A DNA stretch of 64,000 nucleotides, taken from Stenotrophomonas sp. WZN-1 (GTDB lineage: Bacteria; Pseudomonadota; Gammaproteobacteria; Xanthomonadales; Xanthomonadaceae). The stretch spans positions 3,862,001 to 3,926,000 of the forward strand of contig NZ_CP021768.1 in assembly GCF_002192255.1 (NCBI RefSeq), given 5' to 3'. Positions 9,009-17,313 of this stretch are shown in pieces; the first letter of the stretch is position 1; each line of letters starts with the position of its first letter. The notes below the pieces were generated by a model, which was not told the DNA's origin, ran no database searches, and saw only the letters and a program-made list of their open reading frames with translations. A program made the translations under genes and the position numbers.

Positions 9009-11120
9009 TTACGGCTGGGCGATGCCCAGCTGCTGCAGCACGAACGCGTACGACTCGGACAGTTCGCGGTAGCGCTGGAAGCGCCCCGACTTGCCGCCGT
9101 GGCCGGCTTCCATGTTGGTTCGGAACAGGATCGGGTAGTGGCCGGTGTTGTCGTCACGCAGCTTGGCCACCCACTTGGCCGGCTCCCAGTACTGCACCTG
9201 CGAATCCCACAGGCCGGTGCCCACGAACAGCGCCGGGTAGGCCTGCGGCTTCACGTTGTCGTAGGGCGAGTAGGACAGCATGTAGTCGTAGTACGACTTC
9301 TGCTCCGGGTTGCCCCACTCGTCGTATTCGTTGGTGGTCAGCGGAATGGTCGGATCAAGCATGGTGGTGACCACGTCGACGAACGGCACCTGCGCCACCA
9401 TCACCCGGTAATCCTGCGGGGCCTGGTTGGCCACCGCGCCCATCAGCAGGCCACCGGCGCTGCCGCCGGACGCGGCGACGCGACCCTTCGCCGCCCAACC
9501 CTGCGCAACCAGGCCGCGGGTCACATCGATGAAGTCGTTGAAGGTGTTCTGCTTGTGCAGCAGCTTGCCGTTCTCGTACCAGTCGCGGCCCATTTCCTGG
9601 CCACCGCGGATGTGGGCGATGGCATACACCACGCCACGATCGAGCAGGCTTACTGCGGTCTGGTTGAAGTACGGGTCCATCGACATGCCGTAGCTGCCGT
9701 AGGCGTACTGGAACAGCGCACCCTTGCCATCCTTCTGGTAGCCCTTGCGGTAGACCAGCGACACCGGCACCTTCACCCCATCACGCGCGGTGATCCAGAC
9801 GCGATCGGTTTCGTACTTCGAGGCGTCATAGCCGATCACCGGCTGCACCTTCAGTTGGCGGCGCTCGCCGGTGGCGGTGTTCAGCTCGAACACGGTGGTC
9901 GGGGTGGTCATCGAGGTGTAGACGTAGCGCAGCCACGGCGTATCGGCCTCGGTGTTGTCGCCCAGGCCCATCGAATACGCCGGCTCATCGGCCTTTACGT
10001 AGTCGCTGCGGCCATCCTTGAACAGCAGCCGGATGCGCTCCAGGCCCTCGGAACGTTCGGCAATGGCGGTGTACGCATCGAACAGTTCGAAGCCTTCGAT
10101 GAACACCGCATCGTCGTGCGCGATCCAGTCTTTCCATTGCGCACGCGAGGTGGCATCGGTCGGTGCGGTGACCAGCTTGAAATTCTTCGCACCGTCGTTG
10201 GTGCGGATCACCCAGCGGCCATCGTAGTGGTCGGCGTCGTACTCGACATCACGCTGGCGCGGCGCCAGCACGGTGAAGGTGGTCGGGTCGCTGGCCGGCG
10301 CGTAGCGCTCTTCCGAGGACACGGTGCTGTGCACGCCGATGGTGATGAAGCGATCATCGCGGGTGCGGCCGATGCCCATGTAGAAGCTGTCGTCCTTCTC
10401 TTCGTAGACGACGGTGTCGGCGCTGGCCGGGGTGCCCAGCACGTGCTTCTTGACGCGCACGGTCAGCAGCGTTTCCGGATCATTCTCGACGTACAGCACG
10501 GTGCGGTTGTCGTCGGCCCAGACCAAGTCGCCGGAGCTGCCGGTGATCACATCGGGCAGCACCTTGCCGGTGGCCAGGTCCTTGAAGCGGATCGTGTACT
10601 GGCGGCGGCCCACATCATCATCGGCCCAGGCCAGCAGCTGGTTGTCCTGGCTGACCTCCATCGAGCCGACGCTGAAGTAGCCCTTTCCGGCGGCCATCGC
10701 GTTGACGTCCAGCAGGATTTCCTCGGCTGCCTCCATGCTGCCCTTGCGGCGCGCGTGGATCGGGTAGTCCTGGCCGGTCTCGAAGCGGCTGTAGTACCAG
10801 TAGCCACGCTCGCGCGCCGGCACGCTGGAATCGTCCTGCTTGATGCGGGCGACGATCTCCTTGTACAGGGTGTCTTCCAGTGGCTTCAGCGGTGCCAGCA
10901 GCTGGTCGGCGTAGGCATTCTCGGCCTGCAGGTAGGCCAGCATCTCCTTGTTCCCGCGCTTGTCGTCGCGCAGCCAGTAATAGTCATCGTTGCGGGTCGC
11001 GCCGAACGGTGCCTTGACCACATGCGGATGCTTGGCGGCATCCGGCGGAACGGGCGGCGTGGCGGCGGTAGCAGTCGTGGTCATCAGGCTGGCGAGTAAC
11101 AGGCAGAGGGTGGATTTCAT
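9009..11120 (-). CDS. ptrB: Exported S9A oligopeptidase (oligopeptidase B type)
   Basis: A serine peptidase of the prolyl oligopeptidase family, probably oligopeptidase B, which cuts short peptides after basic residues. It has 703 residues. A Sec signal peptide (MKSTLCLLLASLM...TATAA) implies a periplasmic location, unlike cytosolic E. coli PtrB. A seven-bladed propeller precedes the C-terminal hydrolase domain. The expected triad is Ser554 (GGSAGG), Asp639 (GLWDSQV) and His674 (EAGHGG). The ATG at 11120 has an AAGGAG ribosome-binding site. The exact cleavage specificity is inferred, and a generic S9 assignment is safer than the symbol. Confidence 0.88.
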   Translation of the reverse strand: MKSTLCLLLASLMTTTATAATPPVPPDAAKHPHVVKAPFGATRNDDYYWLRDDKRGNKEMLAYLQAENAYADQLLAPLKPLEDTLYKEIVARIKQDDSSVPARERGYWYYSRFETGQDYPIHARRKGSMEAAEEILLDVNAMAAGKGYFSVGSMEVSQDNQLLAWADDDVGRRQYTIRFKDLATGKVLPDVITGSSGDLVWADDNRTVLYVENDPETLLTVRVKKHVLGTPASADTVVYEEKDDSFYMGIGRTRDDRFITIGVHSTVSSEERYAPASDPTTFTVLAPRQRDVEYDADHYDGRWVIRTNDGAKNFKLVTAPTDATSRAQWKDWIAHDDAVFIEGFELFDAYTAIAERSEGLERIRLLFKDGRSDYVKADEPAYSMGLGDNTEADTPWLRYVYTSMTTPTTVFELNTATGERRQLKVQPVIGYDASKYETDRVWITARDGVKVPVSLVYRKGYQKDGKGALFQYAYGSYGMSMDPYFNQTAVSLLDRGVVYAIAHIRGGQEMGRDWYENGKLLHKQNTFNDFIDVTRGLVAQGWAAKGRVAASGGSAGGLLMGAVANQAPQDYRVMVAQVPFVDVVTTMLDPTIPLTTNEYDEWGNPEQKSYYDYMLSYSPYDNVKPQAYPALFVGTGLWDSQVQYWEPAKWVAKLRDDNTGHYPILFRTNMEAGHGGKSGRFQRYRELSESYAFVLQQLGIAQP

Positions 11121-11204
11121 GAGATAAGGCTCCTTGAGCGGCAATGCAATGGCGTCCTTGTGTCCGAGTCTGGGTCGCGGAAGGACTGCCGGCAACCCTG
11201 CCGT

Positions 11205-11277
11205 TGGTGCTGGCCGCTGGCCGGCAACCTCATGAACTCCGGAATGGGCCGGAATGCCGGCCAGCGGCCGGCACTAC
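11205..11277. repeat. SMAG repeat pair between ptrB and the aminotransferase gene
   Basis: The clear copy is 11256-11277, minus strand: GTAG, T, GCCGGCC GCT GGCCGGC. A second, degenerate copy of the same stem without a clean GTAG lies at about 11205-11227, facing it. The pair sits in the shared upstream region of two divergent genes, ending 40 bases before the aminotransferase ATG. Confidence 0.75.
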
Positions 11278-11316
11278 CCGGACGCATGCGCCCCGCGCGC
11301 GGCGTACCATGGGCAC

Positions 11317-12501
11317 ATGAGTACCCTGCCCCACACGCCGGGCTACAGCCGGCGCAGCCATGAAATCGCTCCGTTCCACGTGATGTCCCTGCTGGCCCGC
11401 GCGCAGGCGCTGGAACAGGCAGGCCACGATGTGATCCACCTGGAAATCGGTGAACCGGACTTCACCACTGCCGAACCCGTCGTGCGTGCCGGCCAGGCCG
11501 CACTGGCCGCCGGCCACACCCGCTACACCGCAGCGCGTGGCCTGCCGGCGCTGCGCCAGGCGATCAGTGGCTTCTACCGCAGCCACTATGGGCTGGATAT
11601 CGATCCCGAACGCATCCTGGTCACCCCGGGCGGGTCCGGTGCGCTGCTGCTGGCCAGCAGCCTGCTGGTCGATCCCGGCCGCCACTGGCTGCTGGCCGAC
11701 CCGGGCTACCCCTGCAACCGCCACTTCCTGCGCCTCGTCGAAGGCGGCGCACAACTGGTGCCGGTCGCCCCGGACACCGCCTACCAGCTGACCCCGTCGC
11801 TGGTGGAACAGCACTGGACTGCCGACAGCGTCGGCGCGCTTGTCGCTTCGCCGGCCAACCCCACCGGCACCGTGCTGTCCGCCGACGAGCTGGCCGCCCT
11901 GTCGCAGACCCTGCACGCGCGCGGTGGCCACCTGGTGGTGGACGAGATCTATCACGGCCTGACCTACGGCCTGGATGCGCCCAGCGTGCTGCAGGTGGAC
12001 GACAGCGCCTTCGTGCTGAACAGTTTTTCCAAGTACTTCGGCATGACCGGCTGGCGGCTGGGCTGGCTGGTGGCACCGCCGGCCGCAGTCCCGGACCTGG
12101 AAAAGCTGGCGCAGAACCTCTACATCAGCGCCTCGAGCATCGCACAGCACGCCGCACTGGCCTGCTTCAGCGAGGAGTCGATGGCGATCTTCGAGCAGCG
12201 CCGCGAAGCATTCCGCCAGCGCCGCGACTTCCTGCTGCCCGCGTTGCGTGAGCTGGGCTTCCGCATTGAAGTCGAGCCGCAGGGCGCGTTCTACCTGTAC
12301 GCCGATGTCAGCGCGTTCACTGACGACGCGCAGGCGTTCTGCGCGCACTTCCTGGAAACCGAGCACGTAGCGTTCACCCCGGGCCTGGACTTCGGCTTCC
12401 ACCGCGCCAACCAGCATGTGCGCCTGGCCTACACCCAGGAAGTGCCGCGATTGCAGGAGGCGGTGGCGCGGATCGCGCGCGGGTTGAAGCGATTCCGGTA
12501 G
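11317..12501 (+). CDS. Class I/II PLP-dependent aminotransferase
   Basis: A 394-residue fold-type I aminotransferase of the aspartate-aminotransferase superfamily; cytoplasmic. Visible cofactor residues are Asn181 (ANPTG), Asp209 (VVDEIYH) and the Schiff-base Lys239 (NSFSKYFGMTGWRLGW). The N-terminus (HLEIGEPDF) and the C-terminal substrate-carboxylate Arg (HVRLAYT) are typical. The amino donor cannot be deduced. The ATG at 11317 was preferred because the upstream frame is a translated SMAG repeat. The TAG stop is provided by the SMAG repeat that begins at 12498. Two S9 peptidase genes flank it on the opposite strand. Confidence 0.9.
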   Translation: MSTLPHTPGYSRRSHEIAPFHVMSLLARAQALEQAGHDVIHLEIGEPDFTTAEPVVRAGQAALAAGHTRYTAARGLPALRQAISGFYRSHYGLDIDPERILVTPGGSGALLLASSLLVDPGRHWLLADPGYPCNRHFLRLVEGGAQLVPVAPDTAYQLTPSLVEQHWTADSVGALVASPANPTGTVLSADELAALSQTLHARGGHLVVDEIYHGLTYGLDAPSVLQVDDSAFVLNSFSKYFGMTGWRLGWLVAPPAAVPDLEKLAQNLYISASSIAQHAALACFSEESMAIFEQRREAFRQRRDFLLPALRELGFRIEVEPQGAFYLYADVSAFTDDAQAFCAHFLETEHVAFTPGLDFGFHRANQHVRLAYTQEVPRLQEAVARIARGLKRFR

Positions 12502-12565
12502 CGCCGGGCCATGCCCGGCGGCATATTGCCGCGCTCCGCGCTCGCCGGGCATGGCCCGGCGCTAC
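12498..12565. repeat. Inverted pair of SMAG repeats after the aminotransferase gene
   Basis: GTAG at 12498-12501 with stem CGCCGGGC/GCCCGGCG, and a mirror copy ending in CTAC at 12562-12565. The first GTAG contains the aminotransferase stop codon. Confidence 0.87.
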
Positions 12566-12574
12566 CCGATAACG

Positions 12575-12602
12575 AAAAACGCCGCCCTGGGGCGGCGTTT
12601 TC
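12575..12602. terminator. Bidirectional terminator between convergent genes
   Basis: Stem AAAACGCCGCC, loop CTGG, GGCGGCGTTTT. It has A and T runs on both sides, so it can terminate the aminotransferase transcript (plus) and the S9 peptidase transcript (minus, stop at 12611). Confidence 0.85.
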
Positions 12603-12610
12603 CGTTCTGC

Positions 12611-14707
12611 TTATTTACCGCCCAACCGCTCCCACAGGAAGCTGTAGGCCAGCGCAGACATATGCGCGGCCTGCGCGTTGTTGGCTGCGCCGCCGTGGCC
12701 ACCTTCGATGTTCTCGTAGTAGGTCACGTCCTTGCCGGCGTCGATCATCTTCGCCGCCATCTTGCGGGCGTGGCCCGGGTGCACGCGGTCATCGCGGGTG
12801 GAGGTGGTGAACAGCACCGGCGGGTAGTCCTTCTTCGCGTTGAACAGGTGGTACGGCGAGAAGGTCTTGATGAATTCCCAGTCGCTGGTATCCGGGTTGC
12901 CGTACTCAGCCATCCACGAAGCGCCGGCCAACAGGTGGCTGTAGCGCTTCATGTCCAGCAGCGGCACCTGCACCACCACCGCACCGAACAGTTCCGGGTA
13001 CTGGGTCAGCATGTTGCCGGTCAGCAGGCCACCATTGCTGCCGCCCTGCACGCCCAGGTGCTTGGCGGAGGTGATCTTGCGCTTGACCAGGTCCCGCGCC
13101 ACGGCGGCCATGTCTTCGTAGGCCTTGTGGCGGTTCTGCTTCAGCGCCGCCTGGTGCCAGCGCGGGCCGTACTCGCCGCCGCCACGGATGTTGGCGACCA
13201 CGTACACGCCGCCCTTCTCCAGCCAAGCGCGCCCCATGCCACCGGAATAGCTCGGCGTCAGCGAGATCTCGAAACCACCGTAGCCGTACAGCAGGGTCGG
13301 ATTGGAGCCATCGAGCTTCATCGCCCTGTCGTGCACCACGAAGTACGGCACGCGGGTGCCGTCCTTGCTGGTGGCGAAGTGCTGCTCGATCACCTTGCCC
13401 TTGGCATCGAAGAAGGCCGGCATGGTCTTCAGCGTTTCCGGGGCCTGGCCGATCTCGGCCAGGGCCAGCGTGGTCGGGGTCAGGTAGTCGGTGGCGGTCA
13501 GCCACACTGCGTCGCTGTCATTGCTGTCCACCGCGCCCACGGCCAGCGTGCCGAAGGCCGGGGCGCCGACGAAGCGACTGGTCTGCCAGCCGTTGTCGCC
13601 CGGGGTCAGCACCGACAGGCGGTTCTTGACGTCGTCCAGCACGTTCAGCACCAGGTGGCTTTTGGTCCAGGTGGCGCTGGCCAGCGAGGTGGTCGCGGTC
13701 GGGGTGAACAGCACCTCGAAGTCGCGCTTGCCGGCCAGGAAGTCGTCCAGCTTCGTCGCCAGCAGCGAACCGGACGCGTAGGTCTTGCCGCCCACGGTCC
13801 ACGGATCGCGCAGCTCCAGGGTCAGCCACTGCTTGTGCAGGCCCTTCTCGGCCGAGTTCGGCGCGTCGATCTTGGTCAGCGTGCCGTCGTCACCACGCAG
13901 GTAGAGCTCGTTGTTGTAGAACGCCAGCGTGCGGCTGACCAGGTTGCGCTCGAAGCCCGGGGTGTCATCGTGCATCGCCGCGATGTACATGTCTTCCGGC
14001 TTGCCTTCGTACACCACGGTGGCCGAGGCCATCGGCGTGCCACGCTTCCACAGCTTGGCCACGCGCGGATAGCCGGACGTGGTCATCGAGCCGGCACCGA
14101 AGTCGGTGTAGACGAACACGGTGTCGCGGTCGACCCAGTTGAGGCCACCCTTCGACTCCGGACGGAAGAAGCCGTCCTTGATCCAGGTCTTGTTGGCCAG
14201 GTCGAACTCACGGGTGACGTCGGCGTCGGCGCCGCCACGCGACAGCGCGATCAGGCAGCGGCTGTAATCCGGGCGCAGGCAATCGGCGCCGTGCCAGACC
14301 CAGTTCTCACCCTCGGCCTTGTTCAGTGCATCCAGGTCGAGCACGGTCTCCCACTGCGGCGAGGCCTTGCGGTACTCGGCCAGGGTGGTACGCCGCCACA
14401 GGCCGCGCTCGTGCTGCTGGTCCTTCCAGAAGTTGTAGTAGTAGTCGCCGATCTTCTGCACGCCGGGGATCTTGGCGTCGGAGTCGAGCACCTCGCGGAT
14501 GCTGGTCTCCATCTGCTTGAAGGCCGGGGTCTGCGCCAGGCGCGCCTCGGACTTGGCATTCTGTTCCTTGACCCAGGACAGCGGCTTGTCGCCGGTTACG
14601 TCCTCCAGCCAGGCGTAGCGATCGGTGTCTTCAGCGGCCACGGCGGTCCCCATCGAGGCAGCGGTCATCATGCCGGCCAACAGGCAGGCGGAAGCGAGTC
14701 GTGACAT
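12611..14707 (-). CDS. Exported prolyl oligopeptidase family serine peptidase
   Basis: An S9A peptidase of 698 residues with a Sec signal peptide (cleavage near TAVAA/EDTD), so probably periplasmic. A beta-propeller (about 60-400) is followed by the alpha/beta-hydrolase domain. Ser557 lies in GGSNGG, the Asp in TRDDRV (about 639-640), and His671 in EGGHGGA. The GGSNGG and DDRVHPGHA motifs are of prolyl-oligopeptidase type, cleaving after proline in short peptides. It is a different subfamily from the S9 enzyme at 9009-11120, which has GGSAGG and GLWDSQV. It shares a terminator with the convergent aminotransferase gene. Confidence 0.9.
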   Translation of the reverse strand: MSRLASACLLAGMMTAASMGTAVAAEDTDRYAWLEDVTGDKPLSWVKEQNAKSEARLAQTPAFKQMETSIREVLDSDAKIPGVQKIGDYYYNFWKDQQHERGLWRRTTLAEYRKASPQWETVLDLDALNKAEGENWVWHGADCLRPDYSRCLIALSRGGADADVTREFDLANKTWIKDGFFRPESKGGLNWVDRDTVFVYTDFGAGSMTTSGYPRVAKLWKRGTPMASATVVYEGKPEDMYIAAMHDDTPGFERNLVSRTLAFYNNELYLRGDDGTLTKIDAPNSAEKGLHKQWLTLELRDPWTVGGKTYASGSLLATKLDDFLAGKRDFEVLFTPTATTSLASATWTKSHLVLNVLDDVKNRLSVLTPGDNGWQTSRFVGAPAFGTLAVGAVDSNDSDAVWLTATDYLTPTTLALAEIGQAPETLKTMPAFFDAKGKVIEQHFATSKDGTRVPYFVVHDRAMKLDGSNPTLLYGYGGFEISLTPSYSGGMGRAWLEKGGVYVVANIRGGGEYGPRWHQAALKQNRHKAYEDMAAVARDLVKRKITSAKHLGVQGGSNGGLLTGNMLTQYPELFGAVVVQVPLLDMKRYSHLLAGASWMAEYGNPDTSDWEFIKTFSPYHLFNAKKDYPPVLFTTSTRDDRVHPGHARKMAAKMIDAGKDVTYYENIEGGHGGAANNAQAAHMSALAYSFLWERLGGK

Positions 14708-14776
14708 TGCAGCTCCAGGCAGTCATAAGCCGTGGAACGCTAGCACGGAATGTCGCGGCCTCCCCCGTGTCGAAGG

Positions 14777-15100
14777 TCAGGCCGTGGCCGCCGGACTGCG
14801 CCGGCCGCGTACGGCGGGAGCCGGCCGACGGCGCGCCTGTCCACCGGTACGCCGCGCCAGCCACCGCCATGACAGGCGCGGCAGCGGGAAGCGCAGCAGT
14901 GCCCACCAGGCCGCGAGCGGCATGCCCACCAGCCACATCGGCAGCCAGCCCAACCATGCGCTGCTGCCACGCGCCGCCGGCCAGACCAGTACCAGCGCCA
15001 GCCCGGCCAGCGCCAGTTGCCGGACGCCGCGCAGCAGGCGCGGGTCGGCGCGTTCGATGATGCGTTCAGTTGCAGGGTGACGGACGGGACGAGCGTTCAT
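14777..15100 (-). CDS. Small hypothetical membrane protein
   Basis: A 107-residue protein I do not recognise. It has two predicted membrane segments, about 30-46 (LALAGLALVLVWP) and 54-73 (WLGWLPMWLVGMPLAAWWAL), and a very Arg-rich C-terminal tail (about 82-107) likely to be cytoplasmic. The ATG at 15100 follows a GGAGAAG ribosome-binding site, which supports it being real. It is upstream of, and codirectional with, the S9 peptidase at 12611-14707, and divergent from the lipocalin gene. Confidence 0.6.
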   Translation of the reverse strand: MNARPVRHPATERIIERADPRLLRGVRQLALAGLALVLVWPAARGSSAWLGWLPMWLVGMPLAAWWALLRFPLPRLSWRWLARRTGGQARRRPAPAVRGRRSPAATA

Positions 15101-15228
15101 GGGGCTTCTCCGGTAGACAATGCAACACAGCTTGGGCAAGCCCCTTCTCACAGATTGCGACACCATTGACGGATCGCGCACGCTCAGTCGACCATGCTCA
15201 GGCAAAACCCTCCTGAGCCCGCCCCCGC

Positions 15229-15828
15229 ATGACTTCGATCCGCCCGCTCTGCGCCGTGTTGCTGGCCCTGTCCCTGGCGGGCCCCGCCATGGCGGTCGGT
15301 GAGCCGCCATCACCCCGTGCCAGCGCCCCGCGCGCCGATCCGGATGCTCCGATCGACCTCAAGCGCTTCATGGGCACCTGGTATGTGATCGGCCGCGTGC
15401 CGAACTTCATCGAACGCGGGCATGTCGCCAGCGTCAACGAGTACGAGCTGCGCGACGAGCACAAGGTCGGCATCACCTACCGCTACCGTGATGGCTTTGG
15501 TGAGCCGCTGCAGGAAATACGCGCGCGTGCCAGCGTCGATCCCGATAGCGGCAACCATGGCTGGCGAACCTGGTTCTATCGCGTGGTGCCGACCCATTCG
15601 CGGGTACTGGAAGTGGCCCCGGACTATTCATGGGCACTGATCGGTTATCCGGGCCGCGAGATGGCCTGGATCTTCGCGCGCAAGCCGGACATGGACAAAG
15701 CCCTGTACAAGGAGCTGGCCGAGCGCCTGCGCGACGAGTACGGCGTGAACACCGACAAGCTCAAGCGCGTGCCGCAGCATCCGGAACAGGTCGGCAAGCT
15801 GGGCTACGAAGTACCGAACGCGCGTTGA
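15229..15828 (+). CDS. blc: Blc-like bacterial lipocalin
   Basis: A 199-residue lipocalin related to E. coli Blc, a carrier of fatty acids or lysophospholipids at the envelope. The first conserved region is GTWYVIGR (residues 49-56). YSWALIGYPGREMAWIFARKP is the Blc-type second region, and the C-terminal helix follows. The N-terminus is a Sec signal peptide (...LSLAGPAMAV) without a lipobox Cys. Unlike E. coli Blc, this copy should therefore be a soluble periplasmic protein or one with an uncleaved anchor. It stands alone, with no obvious operon partner. Confidence 0.88.
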   Translation: MTSIRPLCAVLLALSLAGPAMAVGEPPSPRASAPRADPDAPIDLKRFMGTWYVIGRVPNFIERGHVASVNEYELRDEHKVGITYRYRDGFGEPLQEIRARASVDPDSGNHGWRTWFYRVVPTHSRVLEVAPDYSWALIGYPGREMAWIFARKPDMDKALYKELAERLRDEYGVNTDKLKRVPQHPEQVGKLGYEVPNAR

Positions 15829-15868
15829 TCGGATCGCGGGGGCGGAGCCGGGTCCGAGCGCCCGGACT

Positions 15869-16168
15869 TCACGCCGCGCGTGGCTGCACCCGGCGTTCGA
15901 TTTCGCTGCGCGTTGGCAATGTCTTGAGATCGTAGGCCGCCTGCATCGCGAGCCAGGACGCGGCATCCCCACCAAAATGCCGCGCCAGCCGCGCTGCAGT
16001 GTCCGCCGAAATGCTGCGTTGGCCGTGCACGATGGCGTGCAGTCGCGTTGCGGGCACATCCAGGGCCTTTGCCAGCGCATTCACGCTCAGCGCCAAGGGC
16101 AGCAGGAACTCTTCGCGCAGGATCTCGCCAGGATGGATGGCGCGCATGCCGTTATGGGGACGCTTCAT
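15869..16168 (-). CDS. higA: HigA-like antitoxin, XRE-type DNA-binding protein
   Basis: Antitoxin of a type II HigBA module, 99 residues. It has the family start MRAIHPGEILREEFL and an XRE helix-turn-helix (about 26-62: LSVNALAKALDVPATRLHAIVHG). The conserved tail stretch ISADTAARLARHFGGDAASWLAMQAAYDL is also present. It follows higB by 10 bases, in the toxin-first order usual for hig systems. HigA proteins bind their own promoter; a palindrome at 16423-16435 is the probable site. The gene itself appears intact. Confidence 0.9.
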   Translation of the reverse strand: MKRPHNGMRAIHPGEILREEFLLPLALSVNALAKALDVPATRLHAIVHGQRSISADTAARLARHFGGDAASWLAMQAAYDLKTLPTRSEIERRVQPRAA

Positions 16169-16178
16169 GGCGGACACC

Positions 16179-16415
16179 TCAGTGATAGTCAACAATTTCC
16201 ACGGCATCGGCGCCGCCGTCGGTCCAGATAAAGCAGAGCCGCCATTGATCGTTGATGCGAAGGCTGTCGGGCGGGCTGCGGAGGAAGGCCAACGTCTGTG
16301 CCGAGTCGAGCAGTTGCAGTTTGCGTTCCGCCACTCGCCGGATCTGGCGCCAGGCGCGTGGGCAGGTTCCTTCAAACAGGGCGCGGGTCTGCTTGCAGCG
16401 GAATGAACGGATCAT
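16179..16415 (-). CDS. higB: HigB-like toxin with an internal deletion
   Basis: A RelE-superfamily ribosome-dependent mRNA endonuclease of only 78 residues; family members are normally about 92. It keeps the N-terminal MIRSFRCKQT start, the LDSAQTLAFLRSPP helix, the beta-strand RINDQWRLCF and the C-terminal VDYH. The usual stretch between PP and the strand, which carries the (R/H)LxxLxGDRxGxY motif, is missing: the text runs directly from PPDS to LRINDQWR. By alignment to P. vulgaris HigB from memory, the missing part holds the equivalents of His54 and Lys57, while the D-Y-H tail remains. The toxin is therefore probably weak or inactive. The frame is otherwise open and the start codon normal. 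Confidence 0.85.
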   Translation of the reverse strand: MIRSFRCKQTRALFEGTCPRAWRQIRRVAERKLQLLDSAQTLAFLRSPPDSLRINDQWRLCFIWTDGGADAVEIVDYH

Positions 16416-16422
16416 TCCGCAA

Positions 16423-16435
16423 AACGTATTACGTT
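16423..16435. promoter_or_regulatory. Candidate HigA operator
   Basis: A 13-base perfect palindrome, AACGTATTACGTT, 8-20 bases upstream of the higB start on its coding side. The position and symmetry suit HigA autorepression. It is proposed from sequence only. Confidence 0.5.
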
Positions 16436-16567
16436 GAACGGAACATACCAAGGAACGCGATGTGCTGCAGTCCCAGTCTGGCGATATCGATTCCTGATGG
16501 GCGTGGCCGCTTCCAGAGCCTGGCGCCATGACAGGCACAATGTCGACACTCTGCAGGCTGCCGGCTT

Positions 16568-16619
16568 GCCGGCCAGCGGCCGGCACTACCCGAACGAGAT
16601 GCCGGGCGCCGCCCGGCAT
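16568..16619. repeat. SMAG repeat and hairpin after metI
   Basis: SMAG copy at 16568-16589 (minus strand GTAG, stem GCCGGCC/GGCCGGC). It is followed by a separate 9-bp hairpin at 16599-16619 (ATGCCGGGC, loop GCC, GCCCGGCAT), four bases beyond the metI stop. The hairpin lacks a good T run but may act as the operon's 3' end. Confidence 0.7.
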
Positions 16620-16623
16620 TCTG

Positions 16624-17313
16624 TTATCTGCGGCTGTAATGCGCGACCAGGCGGTCGCCGAGCATCTGCAGCAGTTGCACCAGGACCAGCAGCAGGACCA
16701 CGGTGACCAGCGCCACGTCGGTGTGCGAACGCTGGTAGCCGTCGCGGAATGCCAGGTCACCGAGGCCACCGGAACCGATCGCACCCCCCATCGCAGTGAA
16801 GCCGATCAGGGCCACGGTGGTGACGGTCGCACCGGCGATCAGGCCCGGTCGTGCTTCCGGCAGCAACACGCGGGTGACCAGCTGCCAGGTGGTGGCACCC
16901 ATCGCCTGAGTTGCCTCGATCACGCCACGATCCACTTCGCGCAGCGCAGTCTCGACAAGGCGCGCGTAGAACGGCGCTGCGCCGATCACCAACGGCACGA
17001 TCGCGCCGCGCACGCCCAGCGAAGTCCCCATCAGGAACAGCGTGACCGGGATCAGCACGATCATCAGGATGATGAAGGGCACCGAGCGCAACAGGTTCAC
17101 CACCAATGCCAATACGCCATAGGCGAATGGCCGGCGCTTCATCTGCGGTGCGCCGAACAGGTAGAGCAGCACGCCCAGCGGCAGGCCGATGGCCAGGGTC
17201 AGCGGCAGTGAACCAAGCAGCATCAGCAGGGTATCGATGGTGGCCTGGCCGATATCGGCCCACTTGCCCGCATCCAGATGGCGGAAGAATCCGCCGGCAG
17301 TAGCGACGATCAT
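16624..17313 (-). CDS. metI: MetI, D-methionine ABC transporter permease
   Basis: Inner-membrane permease of the MetNIQ methionine importer, 229 residues with about five to six membrane helices. The EAA-loop region ([40 protein letters not shown]) is the coupling helix and adjoining segment typical of MetI. It overlaps metN by four bases (ATGA), so the two are translationally coupled. The cognate MetQ lipoprotein is not adjacent; a metQ gene is at 59326-60120. Confidence 0.95.
   Translation of the reverse strand: MIVATAGGFFRHLDAGKWADIGQATIDTLLMLLGSLPLTLAIGLPLGVLLYLFGAPQMKRRPFAYGVLALVVNLLRSVPFIILMIVLIPVTLFLMGTSLGVRGAIVPLVIGAAPFYARLVETALREVDRGVIEATQAMGATTWQLVTRVLLPEARPGLIAGATVTTVALIGFTAMGGAIGSGGLGDLAFRDGYQRSHTDVALVTVVLLLVLVQLLQMLGDRLVAHYSRR

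Noticed and set aside
12551-14704. A 717-codon open frame on the plus strand opposite the S9 peptidase gene
   Set aside because: It is exactly antisense to a recognisable protein, has low-complexity Gly/Val/Gln/His-rich composition and no domain; typical of high-GC antisense frames. The same holds for long frames opposite prlC, glmS, lpdA and aceF.
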